64,000 bases of DNA from Rhodospirillaceae bacterium (lineage in GTDB: Bacteria > Pseudomonadota > Alphaproteobacteria > Rhodospirillales > Casp-alpha2), in NCBI GenBank assembly GCA_016845145.1, contig JAERTE010000020.1:62001-126000 (forward strand). The letters run 5' to 3'. The notes beneath the pieces are model-generated. The model was not told where the DNA came from, ran no database searches, and was given only the letters and a program-made list of their open reading frames with translations. Every line of letters starts with the position of its first letter. Position 1 is the stretch's first letter. Shown here in pieces: positions 45,325-55,079 of the stretch. Made by a program: the position numbers and the translations under genes.

Positions 45325-46764
45325 TTAACCCGCCGCTAAAGCTTTGAGGTCCGGCACCGGCCGGGCGGTTTCGGGATTGCCAGCCAACACACGTTCCAAC
45401 GCATGAGCGACGGCCAGCACGAACCGGTCCGAACCATTCGGACCTGAAACCTGCAAGCCGAACGGCATGCCGTTGTGATCGATACCGCAAGGCACCGAAC
45501 AGGCCGCCGGCGTGGCCATGGTCAGGGCATAGCAAGGTGCCAGCCAACGCATGTAGGTGGGCATCTTTTCACCGTTGATTTCGTCCATATAGAGCTGTTC
45601 GTGCGGGAACGGCGAAATGCCGTTGGTTGGCGAAATCAGGATGTCGACCTCGCGCATCAACGACAGGAAACTGCGGTAGTAACGGGTTTGCTCGACGTTC
45701 GCCCAGGCGACATCGGCGGCGCTGTATTTCATGCCGCGTTCCGTGTTGTCGATCACGTTCGGTCCCAGGAGATCGCGCTGGGTTTCCAGGCGTTTGCGGT
45801 GCTGGGCGACGAAGTTGGTGGCGCGGATAATTTCAAAGGACTCGTGCAAGTCGTCATCGAAGCCGGGGTCGCGTTCCTCTGCGCCGGCGAAGATGTGGCG
45901 GAAGGTGTCCACGCGGTTTTTGAACACTTCGCGAATGCCGTTGTCCACGGGCGCCACACCCAGGTCGGTGGAGATGGCGACCCGCAGCGTTGAGAGGTCG
46001 ACATCCGGCAACGGATCCAGCAATGCCGGGTCAAAGCCACGCGAGAACGGATCGCGCGGATCGTCGTCGGCGATAATTCCGAGCATCAGCGCCGCATCGG
46101 CCACCGTACGGCCCATGGGGCCAAGCACCGAATATGGGTTCAGGCCGACGGCGCGGGTCTCGCTTGGCACGACACCGGGCGATGGCCGGAACCCGACAAC
46201 CCCGCAAAAACCCGCCGGGATACGCAGGCTGCCGCCGTAATCCGATCCCGAAGCCAGCGGCACCATGCCGGTCGCCAAGGCGACCGCCGAGCCGCCGGAC
46301 GAGCCACCGCAGGTCAGCGTTGGGCCGAACGGATTGCCGGTGGCGCCGTATACCCGGTTTGTAGTGTTCGCCCCGGCGCCGAACTCAGGCGTATTGGTTT
46401 TGGCAAAAACGATGCCGCCGGCATAGCGGATTTCCGACACCAGACGCTGGTCCTCGTCGGGCACGTTGTCTTTGTACAGCAACGATCCCCATGTGGTGGT
46501 GATGCCTTCCGTCACCTCCAAGTCTTTGATGCCGATGGGTAAGCCGTGCAACGGGCCGACATCGTCGCCGGCCATGATATCATTTTCGGCCTGTTTGGCC
46601 TCCATGCGGGCGCGCTCGTAGTCCCAGGCAACGACGGCGTTGACCGTGCTGTTGACGGCCTCAATTCGATCAATGCAGCTTTCCAGCAATTCGACCGGAG
46701 AAATATCTTTGGTGCCGATCCGACGGCGCGCCTCAATGGCACTCAGGTCGCATAATTCGCTCAT
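45325..46764 (-). CDS. Amidase signature family protein, copy 1
   Basis: A 479-residue amidase. The Ser-cisSer-Lys catalytic machinery is in place: Lys in LPIGIKDLEVTEG near residue 78, and the Gly/Ser-rich loop CGGSSGGSAVALATGMVPLA near 150 with the nucleophile Ser in GSDYGGSLRIPA near 175. Family members hydrolyse aliphatic, aromatic or peptide amides. The C-terminal ACSVPCGIDHNGMPFGLQVS motif is typical. ATG 46764 overlaps the stop of the upstream amidase (ATGA). No signal peptide, so it acts on material already inside the cell. Confidence 0.9.
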   Translation of the reverse strand: MSELCDLSAIEARRRIGTKDISPVELLESCIDRIEAVNSTVNAVVAWDYERARMEAKQAENDIMAGDDVGPLHGLPIGIKDLEVTEGITTTWGSLLYKDNVPDEDQRLVSEIRYAGGIVFAKTNTPEFGAGANTTNRVYGATGNPFGPTLTCGGSSGGSAVALATGMVPLASGSDYGGSLRIPAGFCGVVGFRPSPGVVPSETRAVGLNPYSVLGPMGRTVADAALMLGIIADDDPRDPFSRGFDPALLDPLPDVDLSTLRVAISTDLGVAPVDNGIREVFKNRVDTFRHIFAGAEERDPGFDDDLHESFEIIRATNFVAQHRKRLETQRDLLGPNVIDNTERGMKYSAADVAWANVEQTRYYRSFLSLMREVDILISPTNGISPFPHEQLYMDEINGEKMPTYMRWLAPCYALTMATPAACSVPCGIDHNGMPFGLQVSGPNGSDRFVLAVAHALERVLAGNPETARPVPDLKALAAG

Positions 46765-48197
46765 GGGGAAAGATCCTTCAAGTTGGGTCGTCGCCGCGCA
46801 GTAGCGGGCGTGGTTTGCAAATGGTCCTCTAGGGCGCCGGCCGCGTCGAGGAGGAATTTGTCGCCGCGCCTGGGGCCGACAACCTGCACGCCGAACGGCA
46901 GGCCAAGATGATCGACACCGCACGGAATGGCGATGACCGGGTGGCCCGTCAGGGTGATGATGGATCGAACCAGCGATGCATCCACATAGTTTTCCATGGG
47001 CTTGCCGCCGACGGTTTTCGGGATGCCGTCGTCGAGCCGGAACGCGGATACCGCATTGCCCGGCACGATCAGCAAGTCGATATCGGCAAAATAATTTTCA
47101 AATCCGGCATACATCTGCGACCAAGCCTTCTCCGCCGCCCCCGCATCCGCCAACGACATATCCAAGCCTGCCTTCACATTGGCAACAATGTTCGGCGACA
47201 GCACATCGGCATGGTCACGCACGCGATCCGTATGATTGGCCAGATAATACAAACAGCGCTGCGTCCACAACACATCCCGCACACCCGGAAACTCGGGCTC
47301 ACGGTTTTCGAAAGCGCCGAACACACCACCCATGGCGCCGACAACCGCCTGGAAACTTTCACGGATGCCGTCGTCCAGCGGTGCTTCGCCAGCGAAATCA
47401 GCCGTCCAGGCCACCCGTAGGCTGGATAAGTCGGGCTTGTTCAATTCAGCAAATCCCGCCGCATCGCACGGACCGGCCATGGCGTCGAGGGGATCATTGC
47501 CGACAAGCCCCGTCATCATCAGCGATGCATCGGCCACGTTGCGCGCCATCGGCCCTTGCACGCTGAAATGCGTATAGTTGAGCGCACGGCCCTCGCGCGC
47601 CACAAGGCCCGGCGTCGGGCGGAAGCCGACCACGCCGCACCAAGTGGCGGGATTGCGCAAGCTGCCGAACGTATCTGACCCATGCGCCATGGGCAGCATG
47701 CCGGTGGCCACGCCCGCCGCCGAGCCGCCCGATGATCCACCTGAAGTGCGCGTCAGGTCGAACGGATTGTGCGTCGGGCCGAACACTTTGTTGGTGGTAT
47801 TGGAACCGGCGCCGAATTCCGGTGTGTTGGTTTTGGCCAGGATGATTGCACCCGCATGGCGCAACCTTGCCACCAGGGCTTCATCGCGGTCCGGTACGTT
47901 GTCGGCATGCAGCGTTGAGCCATAAGTCGTGCGCAGGCCTTCGGTGGCATTCAAATCCTTGATGCCGACAGGTAGGCCGTGCAGGGGCTGTAAATCTTCA
48001 CCAGCACGAACAGCCGCCTCCGCCGCCTCCGCTTCAGCGCGGGCGCGCGGGATATCCATAGCGGTGATCGCATTGATCTTACCATTGACGGCTTCGATCC
48101 GCCCCAGACAGCTTTCCAGCAATGCCACCGGTGATAGCTCACCCCATCCGATCAATTGCCGGGCGTCTGTGGCGTTCAGGTCACACGGGTTCGTCAT
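46761..48197 (-). CDS. Amidase signature family protein, copy 2
   Basis: A 478-residue amidase, paralogous to its neighbour. Lys sits in LPVGIKDLNATEG near residue 77; the loop SGGSSGGSAAGVATGMLPMA and the nucleophile in GSDTFGSLRNPATW follow. The nucleophile loop reads DTFGS where copy 1 has DYGGS, a difference next to the active site that suggests different amide preference. Both keep AIPCGVDHLGLPFGVQV-type C-terminal motifs. ATG 48197 is used; the gene is 17 bases downstream of the M20 peptidase. Confidence 0.9.
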   Translation of the reverse strand: MTNPCDLNATDARQLIGWGELSPVALLESCLGRIEAVNGKINAITAMDIPRARAEAEAAEAAVRAGEDLQPLHGLPVGIKDLNATEGLRTTYGSTLHADNVPDRDEALVARLRHAGAIILAKTNTPEFGAGSNTTNKVFGPTHNPFDLTRTSGGSSGGSAAGVATGMLPMAHGSDTFGSLRNPATWCGVVGFRPTPGLVAREGRALNYTHFSVQGPMARNVADASLMMTGLVGNDPLDAMAGPCDAAGFAELNKPDLSSLRVAWTADFAGEAPLDDGIRESFQAVVGAMGGVFGAFENREPEFPGVRDVLWTQRCLYYLANHTDRVRDHADVLSPNIVANVKAGLDMSLADAGAAEKAWSQMYAGFENYFADIDLLIVPGNAVSAFRLDDGIPKTVGGKPMENYVDASLVRSIITLTGHPVIAIPCGVDHLGLPFGVQVVGPRRGDKFLLDAAGALEDHLQTTPATARRRPNLKDLSP

Positions 48198-48214
48198 GGC
48201 CGTTATGTTGCCGC

Positions 48215-49624
48215 CTAATTGCCACTGGCGTGCGGCGTGCCGGCTTCTCCCAAATCCCAATAGATGCCGGCCATGATGCCCAAGGCCTCACGGAACTGCG
48301 GCAGCAGGATATGTTCGTTCGGCGCGTGCTGTGAACAGGCCGAATAGGAATGCGGCACCCAAATGGTCGGTAGGCCCAGTGTCACGTTAAACAGATCGTT
48401 GCAAATCGACCCGCCGAGGCTTGGCACCACAGCGGTTGGCTTGCCCGTGGTTTTGGCCAAAGAGTCCGAGGCCCAAGCTGCCCAAGGGTTGTCGGGCGGC
48501 GTTGCAGAGGCGTCAAAATCACCGGCGTTTTCCGGCGGCGGCGGCAGAATTTCGATGGCTTCGAATCCGTGCTCGTCCAGGTGCTTACGCAGTGCCGGTA
48601 AAAACCCATCGCGGTCGGAACCGGCAACAAACCGGATCTGGCAGTTGGCAAGGGCGCGCGGCGGCACGGCGTTCACAGGCCGGTCGGGGTTGCCGGTTTT
48701 AAAGGCCAGCACTTCGAAGGAGTTCCAGGCGTATACCTGCTCGGCGGGTGTCAGGCCGGGCTCCCCCCAATCGGCGTCGATGTCGGGCGCGCCTTCACCG
48801 CCGCTGACACTGATATCAGCCAGCGCTTGGCGCACTGAATTGCTGATCGGCGGCGGCAACCATTCCTTGATTTGGATTTGCCCTGTGGGCGAAACAATAG
48901 TGGATAGCGCATGCGCCAGAAGAACACCCGGATTGGCCAGCAGCCCACCCCAATTGCCAGAATGATGTCCGCCTTCACGCAGCTCCAGCGACAGGTCAAA
49001 GTTGCGTGCACCACGGGCTCCTAAGAAAATCGTCGGGCGATCAGGCTCCACACGCGGTCCGTCGGAGGCGATGAAGACGTCCGCCGAGAATGCATCGAGA
49101 TTGGCTTCGATGATTTTGTCGAGGCCGGGCGAACCGCTTTCCTCGCCCATCTCAACCATGAACTTGGAATTGAAACCGAGCTTGCCGCGCGCTTCCAACA
49201 CCTGGGCCATGCCGATCATGTTGACCGTGTGCTGGCCTTTGTTGTCGGCAGTGCCGCGGCCATAAAGCTTATCACCGCGCTCGGTCGTCACCCATGGGTC
49301 CAGGCCTTCGTACCATTGATCGGCAAGGCCGCGCACGACATCGCCGTGGCCATAACCCAACACGGTGGGCAGGCTGCTATCTTCCATGCGTGTCGCCAGC
49401 AACACCGGGCCCTTGCCCTCGACCGGGTTATTGAACACTTGGCATTCGTGACCCATGGCCTCGAAGGCGGGGATCATCTCGTCATCGAGGTAGCCCCTGA
49501 GTGCGGCCTGACTGTCGTTTTTCTGGCTTTCGGTGGGAATGGCGACCCGGCGAGCGAGATCATCAACAAATTTTCCATCGTCGAAATAGGCGTGGGCGGC
49601 GGCGACAACAGCTTCGCGGCTCAT
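48215..49624 (-). CDS. M20 family metallopeptidase
   Basis: A 469-residue di-zinc dipeptidase or deacylase. Metal ligands and catalytic residues are visible: His in VLGYGHGDVV near residue 88, Asp in YGRGTADNKGQHTVN near 120, the Glu pair in FMVEMGEESGSPGL near 155, Asp in FIASDGPRV near 185 and the C-terminal His in PNEHILL. The lid domain lies between about 215 and 340. It is longer than, and lacks the pattern of, hydantoinase/carbamoylase-type M20 enzymes, so it is not an allantoate amidohydrolase. ATG 49624 overlaps the upstream ATPase stop as ATGA. Confidence 0.9.
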   Translation of the reverse strand: MSREAVVAAAHAYFDDGKFVDDLARRVAIPTESQKNDSQAALRGYLDDEMIPAFEAMGHECQVFNNPVEGKGPVLLATRMEDSSLPTVLGYGHGDVVRGLADQWYEGLDPWVTTERGDKLYGRGTADNKGQHTVNMIGMAQVLEARGKLGFNSKFMVEMGEESGSPGLDKIIEANLDAFSADVFIASDGPRVEPDRPTIFLGARGARNFDLSLELREGGHHSGNWGGLLANPGVLLAHALSTIVSPTGQIQIKEWLPPPISNSVRQALADISVSGGEGAPDIDADWGEPGLTPAEQVYAWNSFEVLAFKTGNPDRPVNAVPPRALANCQIRFVAGSDRDGFLPALRKHLDEHGFEAIEILPPPPENAGDFDASATPPDNPWAAWASDSLAKTTGKPTAVVPSLGGSICNDLFNVTLGLPTIWVPHSYSACSQHAPNEHILLPQFREALGIMAGIYWDLGEAGTPHASGN

Positions 49625-50595
49625 GCGGCGCTCTCCGACGATTTGTCGTAGAGATGGCACTCAACATGGCCCTCGCCCACGGCAATGGGCTTCGGCGCCA
49701 CGGAGGAACAATGATCCATGACCTTGGCGCAGCGCGGATGGAATGTGCAGCCCGACGGCGGTTCCACCGGGTTCGGGTAGGCCGCACCCAGATGCGTGTC
49801 CGGTACATTCAAGTTGGGGTCCGGGGTCAGCACTGATTCCAGCAGGGCTTCCGTATAGGGGTGCTGCGGATTGGTGAACAGCGTCTCCGTATCGGCGTCT
49901 TCGACGATGCGGCCCAGATACATGACCGCGACACGCGTCGCCATGTGTTCAACCACGGCCAGGTTGTGACTGATAACCACGTAAGTGAGATTCAGTTCAC
50001 TCCGAAGATCCTGCAACAAGTTCAAAATCTGCGACTGCACGGAAACGTCGAGCGCAGAGGTTGGTTCATCGCAGATCACAACCTGCGGGCGGTTGATCAA
50101 GGCCCGCGCGATGGCAACGCGCTGGCGCTGGCCGCCCGATAACTGGCTGGGGTAGTTTTGGAACACGCGGGCCGGCAAGCCGACCAACTCCATGATTTCC
50201 TCGGCGCGGTGGCGCCAGGTTTCGGGGTTCGGGTCACCTTGCACTTTGAGGGGCAGGGTAATGATCGAGCCGATGGATTTGCGCGGATTGAGCGACGAAT
50301 AGGGATCTTGAAAAATCGGCTGCAGCAACCCGGCGATTTCCAGCCGGCCCAACTCTCCGACAGGCTTGCCCTGCACGGTGACATCACCTGAGGTTGGTTG
50401 CTCAAGGCCCAGCAGAATTTTTGCCAATGTCGTCTTGCCGCAACCCGACTCGCCCACCAGCGCCACCACGTCACCGCGGTTGACCGTTAGATCGACACCG
50501 TTGACCGCATGTAACGGACGCTTGCCCTTGAACGCGCCAGCGGAAATCATGAAGGTTTTTGTAATGTCCTTCGCTTCGATCATTGCCTCGCTCAT
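49621..50595 (-). CDS. Peptide-type ABC transporter ATP-binding protein (DppF/OppF-like)
   Basis: A 324-residue ATPase. Walker [17 protein letters not shown] lies near 48, the ABC signature [15 protein letters not shown] near 150, and Walker [21 protein letters not shown] follows. The C-terminal oligopeptide/dipeptide extension includes [17 protein letters not shown], with the spaced Cys residues found in OppD/DppF-type proteins. ATG 50595 ([11 protein letters not shown]) has a GAAGG site upstream and overlaps the DppD-like stop by 4 bases. Confidence 0.93.
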   Translation of the reverse strand: MSEAMIEAKDITKTFMISAGAFKGKRPLHAVNGVDLTVNRGDVVALVGESGCGKTTLAKILLGLEQPTSGDVTVQGKPVGELGRLEIAGLLQPIFQDPYSSLNPRKSIGSIITLPLKVQGDPNPETWRHRAEEIMELVGLPARVFQNYPSQLSGGQRQRVAIARALINRPQVVICDEPTSALDVSVQSQILNLLQDLRSELNLTYVVISHNLAVVEHMATRVAVMYLGRIVEDADTETLFTNPQHPYTEALLESVLTPDPNLNVPDTHLGAAYPNPVEPPSGCTFHPRCAKVMDHCSSVAPKPIAVGEGHVECHLYDKSSESAA

Positions 50596-51605
50596 GCCGG
50601 CACCTTCGCTTTCAGGTTTTGCGCACATTGATCGGCCGACAGCAGACAGCGGAACTCGTGGCCATCTTCGACCCCGGCACCCAGCGCCACGTCATCGGCG
50701 CTACAGGCCGCCTCGGCATACGGGCACCGATCGGCAAAACGGCAGCCGCGAAGATTTCCCACAAGCGAGGGCACAATGCCCGGGATTGAGCCCAATGGCG
50801 CACCGCGTTGGGTTTTACCGGGAATGGGGATGCACTCAAGCAGGCCTTGGGTATAGGGATGGGTTGGGTTCTCAAACACTTGCGTGGCTGAGCCTTGCTC
50901 GACCACCTGCCCGGCATACATGACCGCGACCCGGTCCGCGACGCGGGCGACGACGCCCAAATCGTGGGTGATCAGGATGAGGCCCATCTTGAACTCGTCT
51001 TGGAGCTCAGCCAACAGCAGCAAAATTTGCGCCTGAATGGTTACGTCCAAGGCCGTCGTTGGTTCATCGGCGATAATCAGGTCGGGCCCGCACATCAGCG
51101 TCATGGCAATCATGACGCGCTGGCGCAAGCCGCCGGACAATTGATGCGGATATTGCGGCAGGCGCGAGCGCGCCGCGGTGATGCCCACCTTTTCCAGCAA
51201 ATAAACGGCACGGTCACGGGCCTCTGTCCGGCTGACCTTGCGATGGCGGAGCATCACCTCTTCCATCTGGTTGCCGATGGTGTAGGACGGATTGAGCGAT
51301 GTCATGGGCTCTTGGAAAATCATGCCCATGCGATCGCCCCGGATGTCGGCCATCCGGGATTCACCGATATCAAGGATGCTAAAACCGTCGAGCTCCATCT
51401 TGTCGGCGCGCCGAATGGCTTTTTTCGGCAGCAGGTCCATCAGCGCCAGCGATGTCAGCGACTTACCGCATCCGGACTCGCCGACAATGCAAAGCGTTTC
51501 CCCACGATCGACGTGGAAATCGTTGCCTTGCACAGGATGCAGCATGCCGCCGGGCACCGGGATATCGACTGTCAGGTTTTTTACGTCAAGAATGCGTTCC
51601 ACCAT
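50592..51605 (-). CDS. Peptide-type ABC transporter ATP-binding protein (DppD/OppD-like)
   Basis: A 337-residue ATPase, partner of the DppF-like protein. It has Walker [18 protein letters not shown] near 38, signature [15 protein letters not shown] near 158, Walker [21 protein letters not shown], and the C-terminal [15 protein letters not shown] cysteine region. Walker A has Ser in place of the second Thr, which is normal in DppD. It starts 29 bases after the permease gene. Confidence 0.93.
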   Translation of the reverse strand: MVERILDVKNLTVDIPVPGGMLHPVQGNDFHVDRGETLCIVGESGCGKSLTSLALMDLLPKKAIRRADKMELDGFSILDIGESRMADIRGDRMGMIFQEPMTSLNPSYTIGNQMEEVMLRHRKVSRTEARDRAVYLLEKVGITAARSRLPQYPHQLSGGLRQRVMIAMTLMCGPDLIIADEPTTALDVTIQAQILLLLAELQDEFKMGLILITHDLGVVARVADRVAVMYAGQVVEQGSATQVFENPTHPYTQGLLECIPIPGKTQRGAPLGSIPGIVPSLVGNLRGCRFADRCPYAEAACSADDVALGAGVEDGHEFRCLLSADQCAQNLKAKVPA

Positions 51606-51634
51606 GGACGCGCCCCCCTTTTTGTACTTTTGCG

Positions 51635-52546
51635 TCAGTTCCGGTTTTCCGGCGCGGTCACGTCACGGATACCGTCGCCCAACAAATTGATGCACAAAAC
51701 CATCATGAATAGAGCCACGCCCGGGATCGCGATGACCCACGGCTTGAAGAACATCATGCCCTTACCCTCAGAGATCATCAGCCCCCAACTCGGCGTCGGC
51801 GGCTGCACGCCCAGCCCCAGGAACGACAGCGCCGCCTCCAGAAGCACAGCGTGCGCCACTTCCAATGTGGCGACGACAATCAGCGCATTGACGATATTCG
51901 GCATGATCTCCGTGAGGATGATACGTAGGGTCGAGCACCCCAGAGCCTGCGCCGCCGCCACATAATCCATATTGCGGACTTGCAGCGTGGTGGAGCGCAT
52001 GACAACCGCGAAACGGTCCCATATCAGCAAACCCAGCACCCAGATCACAATCCACATGGAACTGCCGACCAGTGCCACAACCGCCAACGCCACCAAGATC
52101 ACCGGCATCGCCAAGCGCGTGGTGATCAGGAAGGTGATGACCATATCAACACGGCCGCCGAAATAGCCCGCCGCTACACCGAGCGCGGTGCCAATGACGC
52201 CAGAGATGAGCATCGCCATGAAACCGATCAACAACGACACCTGCGCGCCGTAAATAATCCGGCTCAGGTAATCACGCCCCTGGCCATCGGTGCCCAATGG
52301 ATGCTCCCATGTTCCCTTGGCGTGCCAGATCGGGTCGATGAATTTTTTCGTCAAGTCGAAGGCATAGGGATCGTGAGGCGCCAGCAGCGGCGCAAATATT
52401 GCCATGCCGAAGATCGCCAGCAATACGCCGCCGCCGATGGTCAGCCCAGCGTGGCCGAACGCGCGCTTCATCAGCAATGATGTGGGTGAGGGCTCGAGAA
52501 TTTCCTGAGCTGTCGGAAGCTTTCTCGCAGCTGTTGTATCGTTCAT
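51635..52546 (-). CDS. Peptide-type ABC transporter permease (DppC-like)
   Basis: A 303-residue inner-membrane permease with six predicted helices. The N-terminal cytoplasmic segment ends in GHAGLTIGGGVLLAIFGMAI. HPLGTDGQGRDYLSRIIYGA near 85 is the DppC/OppC landmark, and the EAA-loop region MDYVAAAQALGCSTLRIILT near 190 contacts the ATPase. ALSFLGLGVQPPTPSWGLMI near 240 is equally typical. It starts 12 bases after the stop of the DppB-like gene. Confidence 0.93.
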   Translation of the reverse strand: MNDTTAARKLPTAQEILEPSPTSLLMKRAFGHAGLTIGGGVLLAIFGMAIFAPLLAPHDPYAFDLTKKFIDPIWHAKGTWEHPLGTDGQGRDYLSRIIYGAQVSLLIGFMAMLISGVIGTALGVAAGYFGGRVDMVITFLITTRLAMPVILVALAVVALVGSSMWIVIWVLGLLIWDRFAVVMRSTTLQVRNMDYVAAAQALGCSTLRIILTEIMPNIVNALIVVATLEVAHAVLLEAALSFLGLGVQPPTPSWGLMISEGKGMMFFKPWVIAIPGVALFMMVLCINLLGDGIRDVTAPENRN

Positions 52547-52558
52547 GCCAAGCCTCCC

Positions 52559-53476
52559 TCAATGAACCCTGATCCTGGGGTCGAGGAATGCATTCAGCAA
52601 ATCCGCCAGGAAGGTTAGCAAAATGTAGAACGTCGCCACGGTCAGCACGATCGCTTGCATGACCTCGAAGTCCGAACGCTGGATCGATTGCCAGGCCAAG
52701 CTGCCGAGTCCATGCAGCGAAAAGATATGCTCGATAACAATCGAGCCGCCGAGCATGAAGCCCAGTTGGACTGCCGAAAGCGATACAACCGGAATGATGG
52801 CGTTCCTGAGCGCATGTTTGAACAACACAACACGTGGCTGCAGTCCTTTGGCACGCGCGGTGCGGATATAATCCGACGACATCACATCCATCATGCCCGC
52901 ACGGGTCAGGCGCATGATCGCCGGCGTTGCGTAATATCCGAGTGCTATCGATGGCATGATGAAATTCAACCACGACGCATGGCCCGATATGGGTAGCCAT
53001 CTAAGCCAGACCCCGAAAATGATAATCATGATCAGCGCGAAGAAGAAACTGGGTAACGCCTGCCCGACCACGGCTATGCCCAGCGCCATTCTGTCGATAA
53101 ATGTATTGGGGTGCATCGCCGCCAGCACGCCCAGTGGGATCGCCAGCACCAGCGCGAAGGTCAATGCACAGGCGCCCAAAATCATCGTTGTCGGCGCTCG
53201 GGTGGCAATAATCTCGGAGACCGGTGTCTTCAAATAGATCGACATGCCGAAGTCGCCCTGCACGGCTTTGCTGAGCCAGTCGTAATACTGGACCGGCAAG
53301 GGGCGATCGAAGCCATAATGCTTGCGGATATATTCAATATCCTCTTCCGACGCCACTTCGCCGGCCATGGCCGCCGCCGGGTCACCGGAAAGCCGCAACA
53401 AGGTGAAGGTCGCGATCGACACCGCGAACGCAACCAAGAACGCGACGCCCAATCTCTTTAATGCATAAATAAACAT
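52559..53476 (-). CDS. Peptide-type ABC transporter permease (DppB-like)
   Basis: A 305-residue inner-membrane permease. It opens with the DppB pattern MFIYALKRLGVAFLVAFAVS. MAGEVASEEDIEYIRKHYGF near 38 is the periplasmic helix typical of DppB, and DYIRTARAKGLQPRVVLFKH near 200 is the EAA loop. The final HEXXHGLG-like segment IFSLHGLGSLAWQSIQRSDF is also standard. A strong hairpin separates it from the upstream binding-protein gene, so permease transcripts are probably fewer than receptor transcripts. Confidence 0.93.
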   Translation of the reverse strand: MFIYALKRLGVAFLVAFAVSIATFTLLRLSGDPAAAMAGEVASEEDIEYIRKHYGFDRPLPVQYYDWLSKAVQGDFGMSIYLKTPVSEIIATRAPTTMILGACALTFALVLAIPLGVLAAMHPNTFIDRMALGIAVVGQALPSFFFALIMIIIFGVWLRWLPISGHASWLNFIMPSIALGYYATPAIMRLTRAGMMDVMSSDYIRTARAKGLQPRVVLFKHALRNAIIPVVSLSAVQLGFMLGGSIVIEHIFSLHGLGSLAWQSIQRSDFEVMQAIVLTVATFYILLTFLADLLNAFLDPRIRVH

Positions 53477-53494
53477 GATGTGTTCCGAAAAGAG

Positions 53495-53522
53495 CGCGCC
53501 CCGGCTTGAGGGCCGGGGCGCG
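53495..53522 (-). terminator. Intrinsic terminator between the binding-protein and permease genes
   Basis: A perfect 11-base-pair stem (CGCGCCCCGGC with GCCGGGGCGCG) and six-base loop, followed on the minus strand by CTCTTTTC. It lies 15 bases after the binding-protein stop and 18 bases before the DppB-like start. Partial termination would give excess binding protein, the usual need for such importers. The plus-strand side also has TTT after the stem. Confidence 0.85.
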
Positions 53523-53537
53523 TTTCGTCAAATGGAC

Positions 53538-55079
53538 TTACTTCCACTTCGCCGTGAAGAACCGCGGAATTTCATCCGCCGTCGGCGTGAAGTCGAGGTC
53601 ATGTGTGTACGCATAGAACTTCGCGTAGGTGAACATCGGCAGCCAGCATACGTTCTCCTGCAGGCGCGTCAGGGCTTTCTTGTAAGCCGCTTTGCGCACT
53701 TTCGGATCAGTGTTGCTGTCGCCTTCGGCCAACCACTTCGTGACGTCGGCATCGCGGCAGTAGTCGTCGCGCTTGCCTTGGAAGAAGTGGCTGGTGATCG
53801 CCGAAACGTCGTTCATGGAGTACGAACCCCAAGTCATTTGGTGGAACGGCGCTTTCGAATCCCAGACCAGCCCACGCAATGCCTTGTACTGCATGTACTT
53901 GAGGTTGGTCTTGATGCCGACTTTCGACAGGTAACCCATCACCGCCTCGGTGATTTCACGCTGGCGGTAGGCGAAGATGTCGGTCGAGAAGCCACCCGGA
54001 TACCCGGCTTCGGCAAGCAGTTTCCGAGCTTTGTCCGGATTGTAGTCGAACTGCGGTACGTCTTGCGTGCAACCGAACTGGGTCGGGAAACATGCAGAGT
54101 GAATCACCTGCGATGCACCACCGATGAGGTTCTTGGCGATCGCGCCCCGGTCGATGGCATGGGCTACGGCCTGGCGGACCTTCTTGTTGTAGAACGGATT
54201 TTCTTTGCCTTTGCCGGCACGCCCAGCGCGGTCCATGGTGACGTAGCTGATACGCATGGTCGGTGCGTTCACGACGTTGGCGATACCGATCAACTTCAGC
54301 TGTTCAGCCTTGTCTTTCGGCACGTCCCAAATCCAGTCCAAGCTACCGGACAGCAACTCGGCGATCTGTGCTTCCGGATCGGAAATCGTGCGGAACTTGA
54401 TCTTGCCGATGCTCGGCTGACCTTTCGGCGAGCCTTTCCAATAGTTTGTGTTTTTCTCTAACTCCACGGACTCACCGGGAACCACATTGACCGTTTTATA
54501 AGGCCCGGTGCCGATGGGCGCCACGGTGCCGTAATCAGGACGGCCTTTGGCGTCGTTCTTTGCGGTCTTCCAAATGTCCTTCGGGAAAATCGCCAACGGA
54601 CCGGAAACAAATTCCAGCGCTGCGGGGAAGGTCTTTTTCAGGTGCACGCGGACCGTATCCGGCCCTGTTTTCTCAGCGCGATCGATCCAGCTGACGTTAC
54701 GCTTGGTCAAAACGCCCGAATCCTCGGCCGAAACGTGGTTGTAAGTGGCGACCACGTCGTCGGCACTGAAATCGGCGCCATTGTGGAATTTCACACCCTT
54801 GCGGATTTTGAATTCCAGTGTCTTGTTATCGACCCACTTATACGACGTCGCCAGCAAGGGCTTGTATTCGAAAGTCTTTGTGTCGCGATACAGCAGGTTG
54901 TCCCAGGTGTGGCGCTGCAAAATGACCATTTCACGGACGTTGTTGTAATACGGCAATGCCACGTCCATTTCACGACTTGTCGACCAGTTGAGCGTGTCGT
55001 CGGCCTTGCCGGCGAGCGCTGCGTTACTGGTCAACGCCGTGGCAGCAACTGCTGCGGCGATGATAAGTTTGTCTTTCAT
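53538..55079 (-). CDS. Peptide-type ABC transporter substrate-binding protein (SBP family 5)
   Basis: A 513-residue periplasmic receptor. A signal peptide spans about 1-23 (KDKLIIAAAVAATALTSNAA, then LAG). The mature protein has the SBP_bac_5 hallmarks: TWDNLLYRDTKTFEYKPLLA, the FKIRKGVKFHNGADFSADDV motif near 95, GTGPYKTVNVVPGE near 185, and NPFYNKKVRQAVAHAIDR near 310. Ligands of this family include peptides, nickel, opines and plant or algal metabolites, so cargo is not fixed. ATG 55079 has GGAGGAG upstream; Met six codons earlier is the alternative. It is the first gene of the minus-strand operon. Confidence 0.92.
   Translation of the reverse strand: MKDKLIIAAAVAATALTSNAALAGKADDTLNWSTSREMDVALPYYNNVREMVILQRHTWDNLLYRDTKTFEYKPLLATSYKWVDNKTLEFKIRKGVKFHNGADFSADDVVATYNHVSAEDSGVLTKRNVSWIDRAEKTGPDTVRVHLKKTFPAALEFVSGPLAIFPKDIWKTAKNDAKGRPDYGTVAPIGTGPYKTVNVVPGESVELEKNTNYWKGSPKGQPSIGKIKFRTISDPEAQIAELLSGSLDWIWDVPKDKAEQLKLIGIANVVNAPTMRISYVTMDRAGRAGKGKENPFYNKKVRQAVAHAIDRGAIAKNLIGGASQVIHSACFPTQFGCTQDVPQFDYNPDKARKLLAEAGYPGGFSTDIFAYRQREITEAVMGYLSKVGIKTNLKYMQYKALRGLVWDSKAPFHQMTWGSYSMNDVSAITSHFFQGKRDDYCRDADVTKWLAEGDSNTDPKVRKAAYKKALTRLQENVCWLPMFTYAKFYAYTHDLDFTPTADEIPRFFTAKWK

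Noticed and set aside
48215-49624. M20 peptidase considered as the missing allantoate amidohydrolase
   Set aside because: Its motifs (YGHGDVV, GRGTADNKGQ) and length are those of dipeptidase-type M20 enzymes, and it is bound into the peptide-transporter operon 18 kb away.
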